In this document: positions 37,405-47,027 of the stretch, piece by piece
Layout: every line of letters starts with the position of its first letter
Numbering within the stretch: position 1 is the stretch's first letter
Notes under the pieces: generated by a model
What the model was told of the DNA's origin: nothing
What the model saw: the letters and a program-made list of their open reading frames with translations, nothing else
The model's database searches: none
Made by a program: the position numbers and the translations under genes
Assembly (NCBI GenBank): GCA_030748495.1
Contig: JASMLX010000015.1
Location: 1 to 64,000, forward strand
Source: Candidatus Poribacteria bacterium
GTDB lineage: Bacteria > Poribacteria > WGA-4E > UBA9662
DNA length: 64,000 bases
Direction: 5' to 3'

Positions 37405-39354
37405 ATGCACTCCAATCATTCGAGAATTACGCCTCGGGCTCTCATCCTCGGCATCTGTCTGGTTGTTCTAGTTGTTGGAATTGTTTCTTACGCTGAGTTA
37501 GTCATCGCCAATGTCCAGATTGGCTTTCTTCAATTTCCACCTGTTGTCATTGGTCTCTTCTTTTTTCTGGTGATCGGTAACCGACTGGTTCAGCCGTGGA
37601 TCCAACGCTTGGCCTTGAGCCAACAGGAACTGATGCTGGTCTACTGTATGATGGTGATCGCCTCTATGATCTCATCGCGGGGATTAATGGAGAAACTATT
37701 ACCTGTCCTGGTTTCCGTCAATTACTTCGCCAATCCGACCAACAACTGGGCGGAGCTTTTCTTCCCCCATATCAAACCGTGGTTGGTTCCTTTCGATCCC
37801 GAGGTGCTGGCTCCACAACCCATCAGCGTCGACTTCTACGAGCAGATCGACGATCTCGGCTCGATTCCGTGGCAGCAGTGGACCACCCCCGTCCTAATCT
37901 GGGGACTGCTGACCCTGTTGATCTTTTTTGCTTACCTCTGCCTGGCCCTGGTCCTTCGCCAACAATGGATCGAAAACGAAAAGCTTTCTTTCCCCTTGAC
38001 TCAACTGCCACTCGAATTTGCCTCATCTGGTCGCAACTTTTTTCGCCATCCGTATGTTTGGCTTGGCTTTTCTATTCCAGCCCTGATATTTAGCTTGAAC
38101 GGCCTGCACCAGATTTTCCCTCAGATCCCATCCCTGTCGCTCAGATACTTGCTCAACCGCTTTTTTACCGAAAAGCCGTGGAACGCGATCTCTTATACAC
38201 CGCTGTTTCTCTCCTTTGCCGCCGTTGGATTTTTCTATCTCCTACCCACTCAACTTCTCTTCAGCCTTTGGTTCTTCTTTTGGCTGACGCGCCTACAGGA
38301 TATCATCGCCGCTCTGTTGGGGCTTCGGGTCAGCGGAATGCCACTCTACCCTACCCGTTTGCATATTGGCTATCAGGTGGCGGGTGCCTATTGCGTGTTG
38401 GTGATTAGCTATCTTTATACTAGCTGGCCCTATCTTAAACAACGTGTATTGGGATCGCTCTTTTCCTCTCGCCAGAACTTGTCTGATCAAGATCAACTGC
38501 TACCAGTTGCCGCTTGGGGCTTCATCCTTAGCTTGACAGGGGCTGCTATCTGGCTAGTCTGGGCTGGGATGAGTCCGATAGTAGCAATTTTTGAAATTTT
38601 GATTGTTGTTGGCCTGGTAGCTATTGTGATGGCAAGAAGTACTGCTGAAGCAGGCATGTTGATGACTGAGACCTCTTTCCGTCCCATCGATATGTACCAA
38701 CTATTAGCTACCAAGTCTTCGCTGGGAGCAAAAAACCTGACCATTCTCAGCTTTTTTGATGCCATCTTTGCCCGAGATCTGAGAGGTCTGGTCCTGACCG
38801 GGTTCTTGGATGGACTGAAGATCAGCGATGGTGTCAAACTCGACCGTAGGTCTTTACTACTGGCTTTGACGATTGCCATTCTGATTGCCTTCTGCTGCGC
38901 TGCTCTAGTCCAGACTTATCTCCCATATAAATACGGTGGCAACTATATGTATTCCTACGCTTATAAAGGCAACTCCCTCTGGGCCTTTCGGGACAATATC
39001 TCAGCCATCGAAGGTTTCGAATCCGGCTATAACTTCGCTGCGCCGATTTTCTTTGGCCTCGGCTTAGCGGTAACAACGATATTGGTCTTATGTCGAATGG
39101 CTTACTGGTGGTGGCCATTGCAACCGCTTGGCTATGCCTTATCAGGTTCCTGGACGCTAATCGTCTTCTGGTTTCCGATTCTAATTGCCTGGATCACTAA
39201 ATCGGTCGTCTTACGTCTAGGCGGCATCCAGAAATATCGACAGTTTCGTCCCTTTTTTCTGGGCTTGATTTTTGGTGAGTTTAGCATGGCCGTTGTCTGG
39301 ACTTTAATCAGCTATCTCACCCGTGCTTCTGCTCCTTTCTTCCCCTGGCCATAA
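37405..39354 (+). CDS. DUF6785/DUF6784 family polytopic membrane protein
   Basis: The 649-residue protein has about 12-14 membrane segments, the first being LILGICLVVLVVGIVSYAEL. The family hallmarks are QEMLLVYCMM-type QQELMLVYCMMVIAS, ENEKLSFPLTQLPLE, the loop MARSTAEAGMLMTETSF, LTGFLDGLKISDGVKL and the C-terminal RPFFLGLIFGEFSMAVVWTL. The function is not established; size and topology suggest a transporter. It follows the enolase-superfamily gene by 18 bases, and I infer import of that enzyme's substrate. A decayed relative lies at 1299-1931. AGAGG abuts the ATG, so the start may be slightly wrong. Confidence 0.8.
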   Translation: MHSNHSRITPRALILGICLVVLVVGIVSYAELVIANVQIGFLQFPPVVIGLFFFLVIGNRLVQPWIQRLALSQQELMLVYCMMVIASMISSRGLMEKLLPVLVSVNYFANPTNNWAELFFPHIKPWLVPFDPEVLAPQPISVDFYEQIDDLGSIPWQQWTTPVLIWGLLTLLIFFAYLCLALVLRQQWIENEKLSFPLTQLPLEFASSGRNFFRHPYVWLGFSIPALIFSLNGLHQIFPQIPSLSLRYLLNRFFTEKPWNAISYTPLFLSFAAVGFFYLLPTQLLFSLWFFFWLTRLQDIIAALLGLRVSGMPLYPTRLHIGYQVAGAYCVLVISYLYTSWPYLKQRVLGSLFSSRQNLSDQDQLLPVAAWGFILSLTGAAIWLVWAGMSPIVAIFEILIVVGLVAIVMARSTAEAGMLMTETSFRPIDMYQLLATKSSLGAKNLTILSFFDAIFARDLRGLVLTGFLDGLKISDGVKLDRRSLLLALTIAILIAFCCAALVQTYLPYKYGGNYMYSYAYKGNSLWAFRDNISAIEGFESGYNFAAPIFFGLGLAVTTILVLCRMAYWWWPLQPLGYALSGSWTLIVFWFPILIAWITKSVVLRLGGIQKYRQFRPFFLGLIFGEFSMAVVWTLISYLTRASAPFFPWP

Positions 39355-39427
39355 TTACGATTTCGCTTTGCCAGTTGGTCAGTCCATCGTTTATTATGTT
39401 GACCAGAATTAAAAGCACTTAAAAGAG

Positions 39428-40246
39428 ATGAAAAAACACAATCTGAAAACGACTATCCTGTCTAATCGACAGGTGGCAGAAGACCACTATCTACTCTATT
39501 GCGACTGTCCAGAGGTTGCGATCTCTGCACAGCCAGGGCAGTTTATCCATGTACTCTTCGACCAAGGTTCAGGCCTGTTGTTACGACGACCTTTTACTAT
39601 CTATAGTGTTGAAGGCACACAGATCTCGATGCTCTACCAGGTAGTCGGTGAAGGAACCTCGATCCTGTCCAGAATGTGTGCAGGCGATTCACTCCAGGTG
39701 CTGGGGCCGTTAGGCAATTCTTTTACCATTGATGAAAGTCTCGATCTGGCTGTCGTCTTAGGAGGCGGTGCCGGAATTGCCTCCTTGATGCTCCTAATTT
39801 CCGCACTCCAAAAACGAAAAATCAGGACGGACGTTCTGGTTGGGGCTATGAATCAAGCACGACTGTTAAGTATAGCTGATCTACAGAAAATCGGTATTCA
39901 GCCCCAAATCGCTACCGATAATGGGAGTACTGGGCACCACGGTTTCGTCACAGAACTTTTATTAACGACCTTAGCTCAGCAAAAAGCCCAACTCCCAACT
40001 GTCTTCACCTGTGGCCCATATGGTATGCTCAAAGCTGTGACCGAAATCTGCCAACAATTCAATATGCCGTGTCAGGTAGCAATGGAAAACCGGATGGGGT
40101 GTGCCTTAGGTGTATGCCTGGGATGTGTTTGTAAAGTCCGGCTGGAAGGAGGGGGCCAAGATCAGAGCGGCGACCTGCTGTTTGAGTATCAGCGTGTCTG
40201 TACCGAAGGCCCGGTTTTCTTAGGCCAACAAATAATCTGGGACTAG
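39428..40246 (+). CDS. pyrK: dihydroorotate dehydrogenase electron transfer subunit
   Basis: The 272-residue iron-sulfur flavoprotein of the PyrK type passes electrons from PyrDB to NAD+. The FAD domain shows PGQFIHVLF and LLLRRPFTIYS; the NAD domain shows LGGGAGIASLMLLISAL and VFTCGPYGML; the 2Fe-2S cysteines are MGCALGVCLGCVCKV and, later, RVCTEGPVF. The length is normal. The partner pyrD is not in the adjacent sequence; the left neighbour is the DUF6785 gene and the right side is a relic, so it is an orphan in this window. Close homologues in other redox complexes exist, but the CxxxxCxxCxC pattern supports PyrK. Confidence 0.85.
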   Translation: MKKHNLKTTILSNRQVAEDHYLLYCDCPEVAISAQPGQFIHVLFDQGSGLLLRRPFTIYSVEGTQISMLYQVVGEGTSILSRMCAGDSLQVLGPLGNSFTIDESLDLAVVLGGGAGIASLMLLISALQKRKIRTDVLVGAMNQARLLSIADLQKIGIQPQIATDNGSTGHHGFVTELLLTTLAQQKAQLPTVFTCGPYGMLKAVTEICQQFNMPCQVAMENRMGCALGVCLGCVCKVRLEGGGQDQSGDLLFEYQRVCTEGPVFLGQQIIWD

Positions 40247-40351
40247 TCTCCAAATGGCCAGCGCATCACCCCTTCTCGCTTCTCACCGCTAGTTCCCTAG
40301 CCTCTACGGCTCTATCAGCGAAAACTGCTCAACAAAGGAGATACGTAGATC

Positions 40352-40582
40352 GTGAAAATTACCGAAGTCCGAACCATTCTCATTGGAAAGACTCGCCTTA
40401 TACGTGTGCTCACTGACAAGGGAATCGAAGGTATTGGCAAAGCAGCTCACGATTGTCATCCAGCTACGGTTGCGTTTGCTATTCGCCAGTTGCCGCTGGT
40501 TGGCATGAATCCCGGGCGAATCAGCGGCAACTGGCAGCGGATGTATGAGGGGATATTCTGGCGTGCTGGATTGGACAATTGA
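40352..40582 (+). pseudogene. enolase-superfamily N-terminal fragment
   Basis: A 76-codon frame begins MKITEVRTILIGKTRLIRVLTDKGIEGIGKAAHD, the start of a mandelate racemase-type capping domain, and ends after about one fifth of the normal length. The barrel is absent downstream, where a different relic begins. It is a truncated gene. Confidence 0.7.
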
Positions 40583-40643
40583 ACCGGTTGAATAGCCTCT
40601 GAGCCTGAAGCTTTTCCGAGCTTTCGAGTTGGAGATTATCCTA

Positions 40644-41444
40644 ATGAAAACACTTAAAGGCATCATCTATATTCATGCCCATGCCGATCCTGACAAAACT
40701 AGTCGGTCGGTCGATTTTCTAGAGCTGGCGAAAATGTACCAGGATCGAGGGATGCGTGGAATGGTGCTTATGAATCTGGCTCGTAAATACGCACCAAGCC
40801 TGGAAATCTTCGGCGGATCGTGCTGAACCGCCTGGTAGGGGGCATAAATCCCGCTGCGGTCGAACATTTTACCAGGTAGAGGGTGGGTTCGGTAGAATTA
40901 TCTATATGCCAACCCTCGATTCTGAAAATGAGATACGGCAGAATAAATCTGGACAACCCTTTGTCCGCACCTCGCGGGACGGGAGGCTTCTGCCAGAGGT
41001 GCTAGACATGTTGGATCTATTGCCAAGCACAAGCTTATCTTGTCCACAGGCCATTCGTCGCCCGAAGAGATTCTACTGTTGACGTGGGAAGCCAAAAAAC
41101 GAGGCATTGAAAAGGTCTTGGCCACAAACCCCATGTATTGGGCTATCGGTATGCGTGTCGAACAGATGGCTGAAGCCGCCCAGTTAGGTGCTTATATTGA
41201 GTTCACTTACTTCTCGGTGGGTAAACCTGAAGCGACAGTGACGATGGAAGATTATGCTAATGCCATCAAGGTTATCGGCCCGAAGCACTGTATTCTGTCT
41301 AGTTGTAGCGGACAGGGCTGGATGCCCATCCACACCTTCGCTTGGCAGGAGCTTTTCAGAGGCCTACAAAAGAACGGGCTGACGAACCAAGAGCTTGATT
41401 TGATGGCCAAAACAAATCCGGCTTGCTTGCTTGGATTCAAATGA
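40644..41444 (+). pseudogene. DUF6282/amidohydrolase-like gene, frameshifted
   Basis: The start (ATG 40644, GGAG at 40631) reads LKGIIYIHAHADPDKTSRSVDFLELAKMYQDRGMRGMVLMN, with the amidohydrolase HxH metal motif. A deletion, frameshifts and stops follow (LNRLVGGINPAAVEHFT near 40825, LPEVLDMLDLI-like sequence near 40990). The last third is open, 41040-41444: STGHSSPEEILLLTWEAKKRGIEKVLATNPMYWAIGM, MEDYANAIKVIGPKHCILSS. The order matches DUF6282-type proteins of about 290 residues. It is not functional as it stands. Confidence 0.7.
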
Positions 41445-41735
41445 GAGAGTTTGATACAGGTCTCGTCTATACGCCACATGAAGGCCAAATCCACCGTACT
41501 CACCGGTTGCGGCTGGTAGTGATTCATTACCTGATACCTTATGACTACCTTGGCACACCTATCGTTCTGGCTTTCCGCCGAACCTGTTCGCGTTGGTTCT
41601 TCAGGCTGGTCAATGTTAGCCCAAATCATGAAAATGCCGCGTCATTCCTATGAAATTACCCATAGTTTGTCGTTTCTATAATCCTTAATTCTACGCTATA
41701 TACAGATATAGCGAATTCTTAATCCGGAGGCAGTA
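41445..41735. other. intergenic with operator-like palindrome
   Basis: About 290 bases. A TATAAT (41677-41682) could be a -10 for the next gene, though no good -35 precedes it. The palindrome described separately follows. CGGAGG at 41725-41730 is the Shine-Dalgarno of the aldo/keto reductase. Confidence 0.4.
41694..41713. promoter_or_regulatory. perfect inverted repeat, possible operator
   Basis: CGCTATA (41694-41700) and TATAGCG (41707-41713) are perfect 7-base inverted arms around TACAGA. They lie between a TATAAT box and the Shine-Dalgarno of the aldo/keto reductase gene, the place expected for a repressor site. No T run follows, so it is not a terminator. Confidence 0.45.
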
Positions 41736-42743
41736 ATGGAATACCGAGATTTTGGAAATACCGATTTACGTTGTTCTGCTGTTGGTTTTGGTACCTGGGA
41801 GATGGGCACGACCCAATATGGCGAAATCGATATTCAGGATGCGGTACACGCCGTGCAAATGGCGATCGATCACGGCATAACCCTGTTTGATACGGCCGAA
41901 GTTTACGGCCCATACACCTCGGAGGAACTACTGCAGAAAGGGTTGGGTGATCGTCGCAAGGATGTGGTGGTAGTTACCAAGGTTGGCTTCACTTTTCACG
42001 ATGATCCTAACCTGCAAGGCGATAATGCCATCTCTGGTCGAAATGCTTCACCTGCCTACATTACAGATCGTACCGAAGGTTGCCTGAGACGCCTCAACAC
42101 CGATTATATCGACCTAATGTTGATCCATTGGCCCGATCACAAAACACCACACGAAGAGACGATTGGGGCGTTGGAAGCGCTTAAGACGGCGGGCAAGATA
42201 CGCCATTACGGAGTCTCGAATTACAATGTCCAGATGATGACTGAATGTGAACAGTATGGTCATTTGACTGCCAATCAGGTTGGCTATAATATGTTTGATC
42301 GCCGTATGGAGGCCCAGGTTTTGCCCTACTGTTTGCAACAGGGGATCGGATATATGGCCTATGGTAGCCTGGGCTTCGGTCTGCTTACAGGTGCTTTTAC
42401 ACCCGAAACTTCCTTTGTTGAGTGGGATTGGCGCAGTAGAGGCAGTGCCTTTGGCTTACCCTTATTTGAGTCCGATAATTTTCTAAAGGAATTACGGGTT
42501 GTCGAGTGGCTGAAAGAACTGGCGGGTGGATACAACAAATCTGTGCCGCAATTAGCGATCGCCTGGTTGCTTGGTAATCCGGCGGTGACGGTTGGGCTGG
42601 TTGGGATGCGCAATGAACGCGAATTGAAGGAAAATGTCGCGGCAGTGGATTGGCGTTTGACGGAGTCCGACCGGGCTGAGATTGATCGCATTTTTGCTGA
42701 GGAGGGGGTGTCAACGTATGTGGATGCGGAGCAGGCTACCTAA
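41736..42743 (+). CDS. aldo/keto reductase
   Basis: The 335-residue NADPH-dependent TIM-barrel oxidoreductase has the complete catalytic tetrad: Asp and Tyr in LFDTAEVYG, Lys in VVVVTKVGF and His in LMLIHWPDH. NADP-binding sequences near the end include AIAWLLGNPAVTVGLVGMRN. ATG 41736 is preceded by CGGAGG. It is flanked on both sides by decayed genes and appears to be a single-gene unit, perhaps controlled by the palindrome upstream. The substrate is unknown. Confidence 0.92.
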   Translation: MEYRDFGNTDLRCSAVGFGTWEMGTTQYGEIDIQDAVHAVQMAIDHGITLFDTAEVYGPYTSEELLQKGLGDRRKDVVVVTKVGFTFHDDPNLQGDNAISGRNASPAYITDRTEGCLRRLNTDYIDLMLIHWPDHKTPHEETIGALEALKTAGKIRHYGVSNYNVQMMTECEQYGHLTANQVGYNMFDRRMEAQVLPYCLQQGIGYMAYGSLGFGLLTGAFTPETSFVEWDWRSRGSAFGLPLFESDNFLKELRVVEWLKELAGGYNKSVPQLAIAWLLGNPAVTVGLVGMRNERELKENVAAVDWRLTESDRAEIDRIFAEEGVSTYVDAEQAT

Positions 42744-43269
42744 ACCTCTACTACCACATACTGTTTCTCAGCCGAAACATCATACGCCTCTGCCACATAC
42801 AACCCCTTTTGGCATTCGCTGCTTGCGGCCTCATTTACCGAGGTGGTAACTCCATCTTCGAGCGAGGCTTCACAGCTTCATATCCGCGTTTTAGCTGGAT
42901 TAACCCAGGATTTTGCCGGTGCGGATATCGAATTCCCAGCCGTGTTAACCGTGGGCGGCTTAGGCGATACTCGATCGCTGGTGGTGGTCGAACATCTGAA
43001 GGAAGAGTTAGATGGTGGACACCCGACTGAATACGGATGTCGGTTGGTCTAGAAGCGATGGCCGACATCATTGCTGACCTTATCAAGTCTTAGCCAAGGA
43101 CTAACTTATAGGTCCAAAAAACGATTCAACTCCTGCACGCTCCGTACCATCTGATACTGGCGACTGAATGGCTCAATCTGGGTTCACAATCGGTAAAAGA
43201 TATATCCGCAACATCGGCCAAGGTATAACAACGGTTGGGCTTTGACCTCGTCCAACGAGCACGCCAAGT
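42744..43269. other. intergenic, decayed coding fragments
   Basis: About 525 bases. Plus-strand codons near 42870-43090 read LHIRVLAGLTQDFAGADIEFPAVLTVGGLGDTRSLVVVEHLKEEL and, after a small shift, VEAMADIIADLIKS: probably the C-terminal end of a broken gene, family not recognised. On the minus strand 43105-43190 reads TQIEPFSRQYQMVRSVQELNRFLDL after a stop, another likely scrap. Confidence 0.4.
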
Positions 43270-44415
43270 TTAGTCATCAAAAAAGCTATATCCTTGCTTT
43301 AAATGCGCCCTAAAAATCGTCTCGTTTAATTCAACGCCAAGACCCGGCCCATCTGGCACAACGAACTGACCATCCTGAATCAGCGTTTCTTTTGATTGTA
43401 TGAGTTCCCAACGCCAGGAAACCTGATCGGCGTGATAGGGTAACTCCATACTATGAAAGTTCCGCACTGCTGCAGAGACATGTGCGGCGGCCACCATCCC
43501 CAACGGCGAAACAATATTATGTGCGGCAAAAGGCATATAGTACAGATCCGCCAAATCAGCAATCTTCTTCGCTTCGAGAATCCCGCCTGCAGCCGAAACG
43601 TCAACATGCAGCATATCACAAGCCTGCTCTTGGATCAAACGTCGAAACCCATCCCGTCGATGCACCCACTCGCCTGTACAGATGGGGATCGATGTTGAAG
43701 CGGTTACCTTGCCCATCGCATCAATGTTCTCCGGTGGCACTGGATCTTCCAGAAACATCAGATTAAAGGGTTCTAACCGTTGGGCTAGCAGCAACACATC
43801 ACGCACATTGTATAGGCCGTGGCAATCAATGCAGACATCGATATCATCCCCAATCGCCTCCCGCACTGCGGCTACCAGGGTGGTCATCTTATTCAACTCG
43901 GCCAGACTCAAGCCTCGGTTGACGGGATCGTGCTGCAATTCATCGGCAGAATGATCGATGTCAAACTTGATGGCTTGATATCCGTCAGCCACTCCTTCAC
44001 GGGCACGTTGTGCCCAAGCCTGCGGCGTATCGATTCCCCCACTTCCCCGTCCAACGTCGGCATAGAGCCGCAATCGATCGCGATATTTGCCGCCCAGAAG
44101 CTGGTAGATGGGCACGCTCAGCACCTTACCTGCCAGATCCCATAGAGCGGTTTCTACCCCGCCAATGGCCCCTAACATTGTCCCACCCACAGATTGGCCA
44201 ATCGTTCGACCAATCATATGGTGATAAAGTGGCTCAACATTTAAAGGATCTTTACCCACCAACAGAGGCTTGAGCCGTTTCACAATCACATCTGTGATTC
44301 CCTCACCGGGATGCGCTTCACCCAGTCCCATGATCCCTTCATCTGTTTCGATTCGAACAAAGTTCCAGTCTTTGTACCCTTTTAGGGTGGTCGCTTTAAC
44401 ATTCGTTATTTTCAC
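43270..44415 (-). CDS. mandelate racemase/muconate lactonizing enzyme family protein
   Basis: The 381-residue enolase-superfamily enzyme shows VKITNVKATTLKGYKDWNFVRIETDEGIMGLGEAH at the N-terminus, IKFDID in place of the KxK base motif, VCIDCHGLYN (metal Asp), MFLEDPVPPE (Glu), CTGEWVHRR (Glu) and AAHNIVSPLG (His). Sugar-acid dehydratase activity is likely; the substrate is unknown. GTG 44415 is chosen because AGGAGGG lies just upstream; an ATG 17 codons earlier has no such signal. It stands alone among relics, and the broken gene at 13562-14700 is of the same type. Confidence 0.9.
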   Translation of the reverse strand: MKITNVKATTLKGYKDWNFVRIETDEGIMGLGEAHPGEGITDVIVKRLKPLLVGKDPLNVEPLYHHMIGRTIGQSVGGTMLGAIGGVETALWDLAGKVLSVPIYQLLGGKYRDRLRLYADVGRGSGGIDTPQAWAQRAREGVADGYQAIKFDIDHSADELQHDPVNRGLSLAELNKMTTLVAAVREAIGDDIDVCIDCHGLYNVRDVLLLAQRLEPFNLMFLEDPVPPENIDAMGKVTASTSIPICTGEWVHRRDGFRRLIQEQACDMLHVDVSAAGGILEAKKIADLADLYYMPFAAHNIVSPLGMVAAAHVSAAVRNFHSMELPYHADQVSWRWELIQSKETLIQDGQFVVPDGPGLGVELNETIFRAHLKQGYSFFDD

Positions 44416-45122
44416 TGTTTCCCTCCTGTTGTCATCATTCACGGATGGTAACGGTCCAGAAGACATCTGTCAATCTCTGTATTGGCTAACCAGAATACGA
44501 ATATTGACTCCATAACATAACCGTCGCCATCATCCCGAGCCCACTCCTTTTTTTGGAATCACACACGGTAGCCTGTGGGCGAATGATGCGACTGTCGCCA
44601 TTCTATTCATCCGTGTGGACCATGTGGGCCGTGTGGACCAGCCAAAGTGTATTTGTGAACGTGGGCTTCGAGGGTTTGTTGATCCGTGCGACTTGTCATT
44701 CGCCAGCGCACTAGACCGCTATCTTGCCCAACTGCCCCAACAATCGCTGACCGCTCGCGGTCATAGGTGCCATGACCAGGTTATCTGTTGGTCTTACAGC
44801 AAGTGAATCATCCGGGTCGAAATGGAGTTTTCCTTCTTTCCTCAGCCCTCGCTGGAATGATGTGCCGGAGTTCTAGGAGACATCATCAATTGACTCCATT
44901 TGGTTGGATGATATTCTCATATTTGGCCTATCGAAACTTCACAAGCCGGATGGTTGCAGTCGTGGCCATGGAAACACTTCTTGATCCACTCGACACAGCA
45001 CTCATAATCCAGTAGTCTGTAATCGGAAATTACATGCTGCCGGTTTACCACCTTTACATACTCTTTACATATGAGCCGGATTCTCAACTGTACCAACAGT
45101 GGTTATTAGATAAAACGATGAG
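44416..45122. other. intergenic, no gene recognised
   Basis: About 700 bases with only short frames, some of which (around 44880-45010) look like broken coding sequence of unknown family. No RNA gene or repeat seen. Confidence 0.4.
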
Positions 45123-45290
45123 ATGTTAAACTTAGATCTACCGGTCGAGATTCAATTCAAAGGTCAGTCGTTCTTTCAAGGAAAAGTCAGGTTTGCAAAG
45201 ACCGTGATTGAGAAAACGATTGCCGAACGTGATGATTATACCGGTATCTTTAACACTAAAGTGATGGTCGATATCCCACTAGCGGACTAA
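45123..45290 (+). CDS. short ORF, unknown or gene fragment
   Basis: A 55-codon frame with normal amino-acid composition (LPVEIQFKGQSFFQGKVRF, RDDYTGIFNTKVMVDIPLAD). No clear Shine-Dalgarno. It ends just before the stop of the convergent OmpA-type gene. It may be the C-terminal scrap of a larger lost gene rather than a real small protein. Confidence 0.3.
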   Translation: MLNLDLPVEIQFKGQSFFQGKVRFAKTVIEKTIAERDDYTGIFNTKVMVDIPLAD

Positions 45291-45311
45291 CATTGTGACA
45301 TTGAATGCGGC

Positions 45312-47027
45312 TTAATCAGCACTCTCCCGCGTCAAGAAAATTGCATCTACCCGCCGGTTTTTGGCACGCCCTGCCTTATTGATATTATCGGCCACGGGAT
45401 GTTTTTCTCCCATACCGATTGTGGTAATAAGCTCTTGGGGAGCGCCACATTTCTGGGTCAAATACTGGGTGAAGTTATCGGCTCTTCTTTGAGACATTTT
45501 CAGATTCACATCTAGTGATCCTCTACTGTCGCTATGTGCCTCAATTCGGATCTTATAATTTGGATTTTGTTTGATAATTTGTCCCAGTTGCTTTAGGCTA
45601 GAGTAGTGCTTGGGAGTTAAAGTGGGGCTATTCGGCTCGAATAGATCTGTATCCAATCGGACCAAGACGCCTTTCTCTGTTCGCTGAATAGTAGCCGTTT
45701 TCGGCATTTTTCGTTTTAGGCGCGCAACTAGATCTACCTCTGCTCGTTCAATCTCTTTAGCTTTGGCAATTGCATTCTGGAGTAGATCCAAACTTTGTTG
45801 TCCTTGAGAAACGGCTTGGGCGTAATTCCCCTCGGTCATCGACTCAGTTGCGGCCTGGTAGAGTTTCTCAGACTTTTGATAGCTGATGCTTACCAATTGA
45901 GAAACTGAAGAGGGAACTCTCCGGCTCCCGTTTGAATCGAGTTGTTCACCTAGCTTAAAGATCAGATCTTTGGCTTGCGCAATTTGCAGTTCCATGGCTT
46001 CAACGTCACGTTTTTCTTGTTCAGCCTTCTCCGCAATCACATAAGCGTTTTCAGCACTGGTACGAGCTTGTTTAGCTGAGCGTAAAGCAGACTGATAATC
46101 TTCCTGTTGTACTTGGAGCTTGGCTTGGTCCCGTAATCGTCGTGCCTGATTGATCGTTTCCTCAGCGTGGATTTCAGCATTCAACGCTTCAGCTTTAGCG
46201 ATCTCGGTCTCGACCTGTTGAATTACCAATTCAGCCGTCGCAAGCGCTTGAGATGAGTTAGCCTGCGCTTCTGTAGCCGCAACTGTGGTCACCAATTGAA
46301 CATCTTTAGCTAATGCTTCAGCATGGGCGGCTATTTCGGTGGCTTGTTCAAATTGGTAATCTTTTAACAGTTGTATTGCTTCCTGGACTGTTGATTCTGC
46401 CTGTTGGTAATCTTGTAAAACATGTATCTCAGCACCTGCTGACTTAGCAATTCCCAGATAAACCTGCGCCCGGTCAATTTGCAACTGTATAGCTGTCCTC
46501 TGGATCTCGCTTGTCGCCTGCTGGTCGGATTGTTCAGCTTGTTGTTCTGCCAAATCGGCCCGGCGTTTAGCTGCCGCAGCCTTTTCTTCTGCCTGATAAG
46601 CCCTCTCTTCTGCCAGGGCTTGATGCGTTTGAGCGGTTTTTAACTTCAGGCTGTTCTCTTGAAGTCGCGCATCTTCCAGTAGGTTGCTAGATTTTTCAAT
46701 CCTCGATTGCGCCTTGAGGTATCGTGCTTGTGCCAAAGCGAGGTCTGCTGCCGATTCGGTTTGAAAGATCAATTTTAGGCTCTCTCGCGGGTCGCCATTT
46801 TCATGGGCCTGCTTGGCTTGAGCCAAAAGTTGCTCAGCTTCAAAAAAAGCGGATTCAGCTAACTCTTGTGTTCCTTGATTTCGAGCTTCCTCTAATGCTT
46901 GTTCTGCCTGGTTAAAACGTCGACCTAATTCTAGTGGATCTACCTTTTTTCCCCCACAGCCAACCTCCCAGAGTAAACCGACAAGTAGAATCCCAAGCCC
47001 CGGCCAGTACGATCTAACACTGTTCAT
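45312..47027 (-). CDS. OmpA-family lipoprotein with long coiled-coil region
   Basis: The 571-residue protein has a lipoprotein signal (lipobox VGC, Cys24). Residues about 35-430 are Ala/Gln/Glu-rich, coiled-coil-like repeats of the DUF4398 type (NQAEQALEEARNQG, AAAAKRRADLAEQQAEQ, SALRSAKQARTSAENA). The last about 120 residues are an OmpA-like peptidoglycan-binding domain: IRIEAHSDSRGS, NLKMSQRRADNFTQYL and GRAKNRRVDAIFL, with the Asp and Arg that bind diaminopimelate. It should tether an envelope layer to peptidoglycan. Its start overlaps the stop of the small DUF4398 lipoprotein gene by one base. Confidence 0.88.
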   Translation of the reverse strand: MNSVRSYWPGLGILLVGLLWEVGCGGKKVDPLELGRRFNQAEQALEEARNQGTQELAESAFFEAEQLLAQAKQAHENGDPRESLKLIFQTESAADLALAQARYLKAQSRIEKSSNLLEDARLQENSLKLKTAQTHQALAEERAYQAEEKAAAAKRRADLAEQQAEQSDQQATSEIQRTAIQLQIDRAQVYLGIAKSAGAEIHVLQDYQQAESTVQEAIQLLKDYQFEQATEIAAHAEALAKDVQLVTTVAATEAQANSSQALATAELVIQQVETEIAKAEALNAEIHAEETINQARRLRDQAKLQVQQEDYQSALRSAKQARTSAENAYVIAEKAEQEKRDVEAMELQIAQAKDLIFKLGEQLDSNGSRRVPSSVSQLVSISYQKSEKLYQAATESMTEGNYAQAVSQGQQSLDLLQNAIAKAKEIERAEVDLVARLKRKMPKTATIQRTEKGVLVRLDTDLFEPNSPTLTPKHYSSLKQLGQIIKQNPNYKIRIEAHSDSRGSLDVNLKMSQRRADNFTQYLTQKCGAPQELITTIGMGEKHPVADNINKAGRAKNRRVDAIFLTRESAD

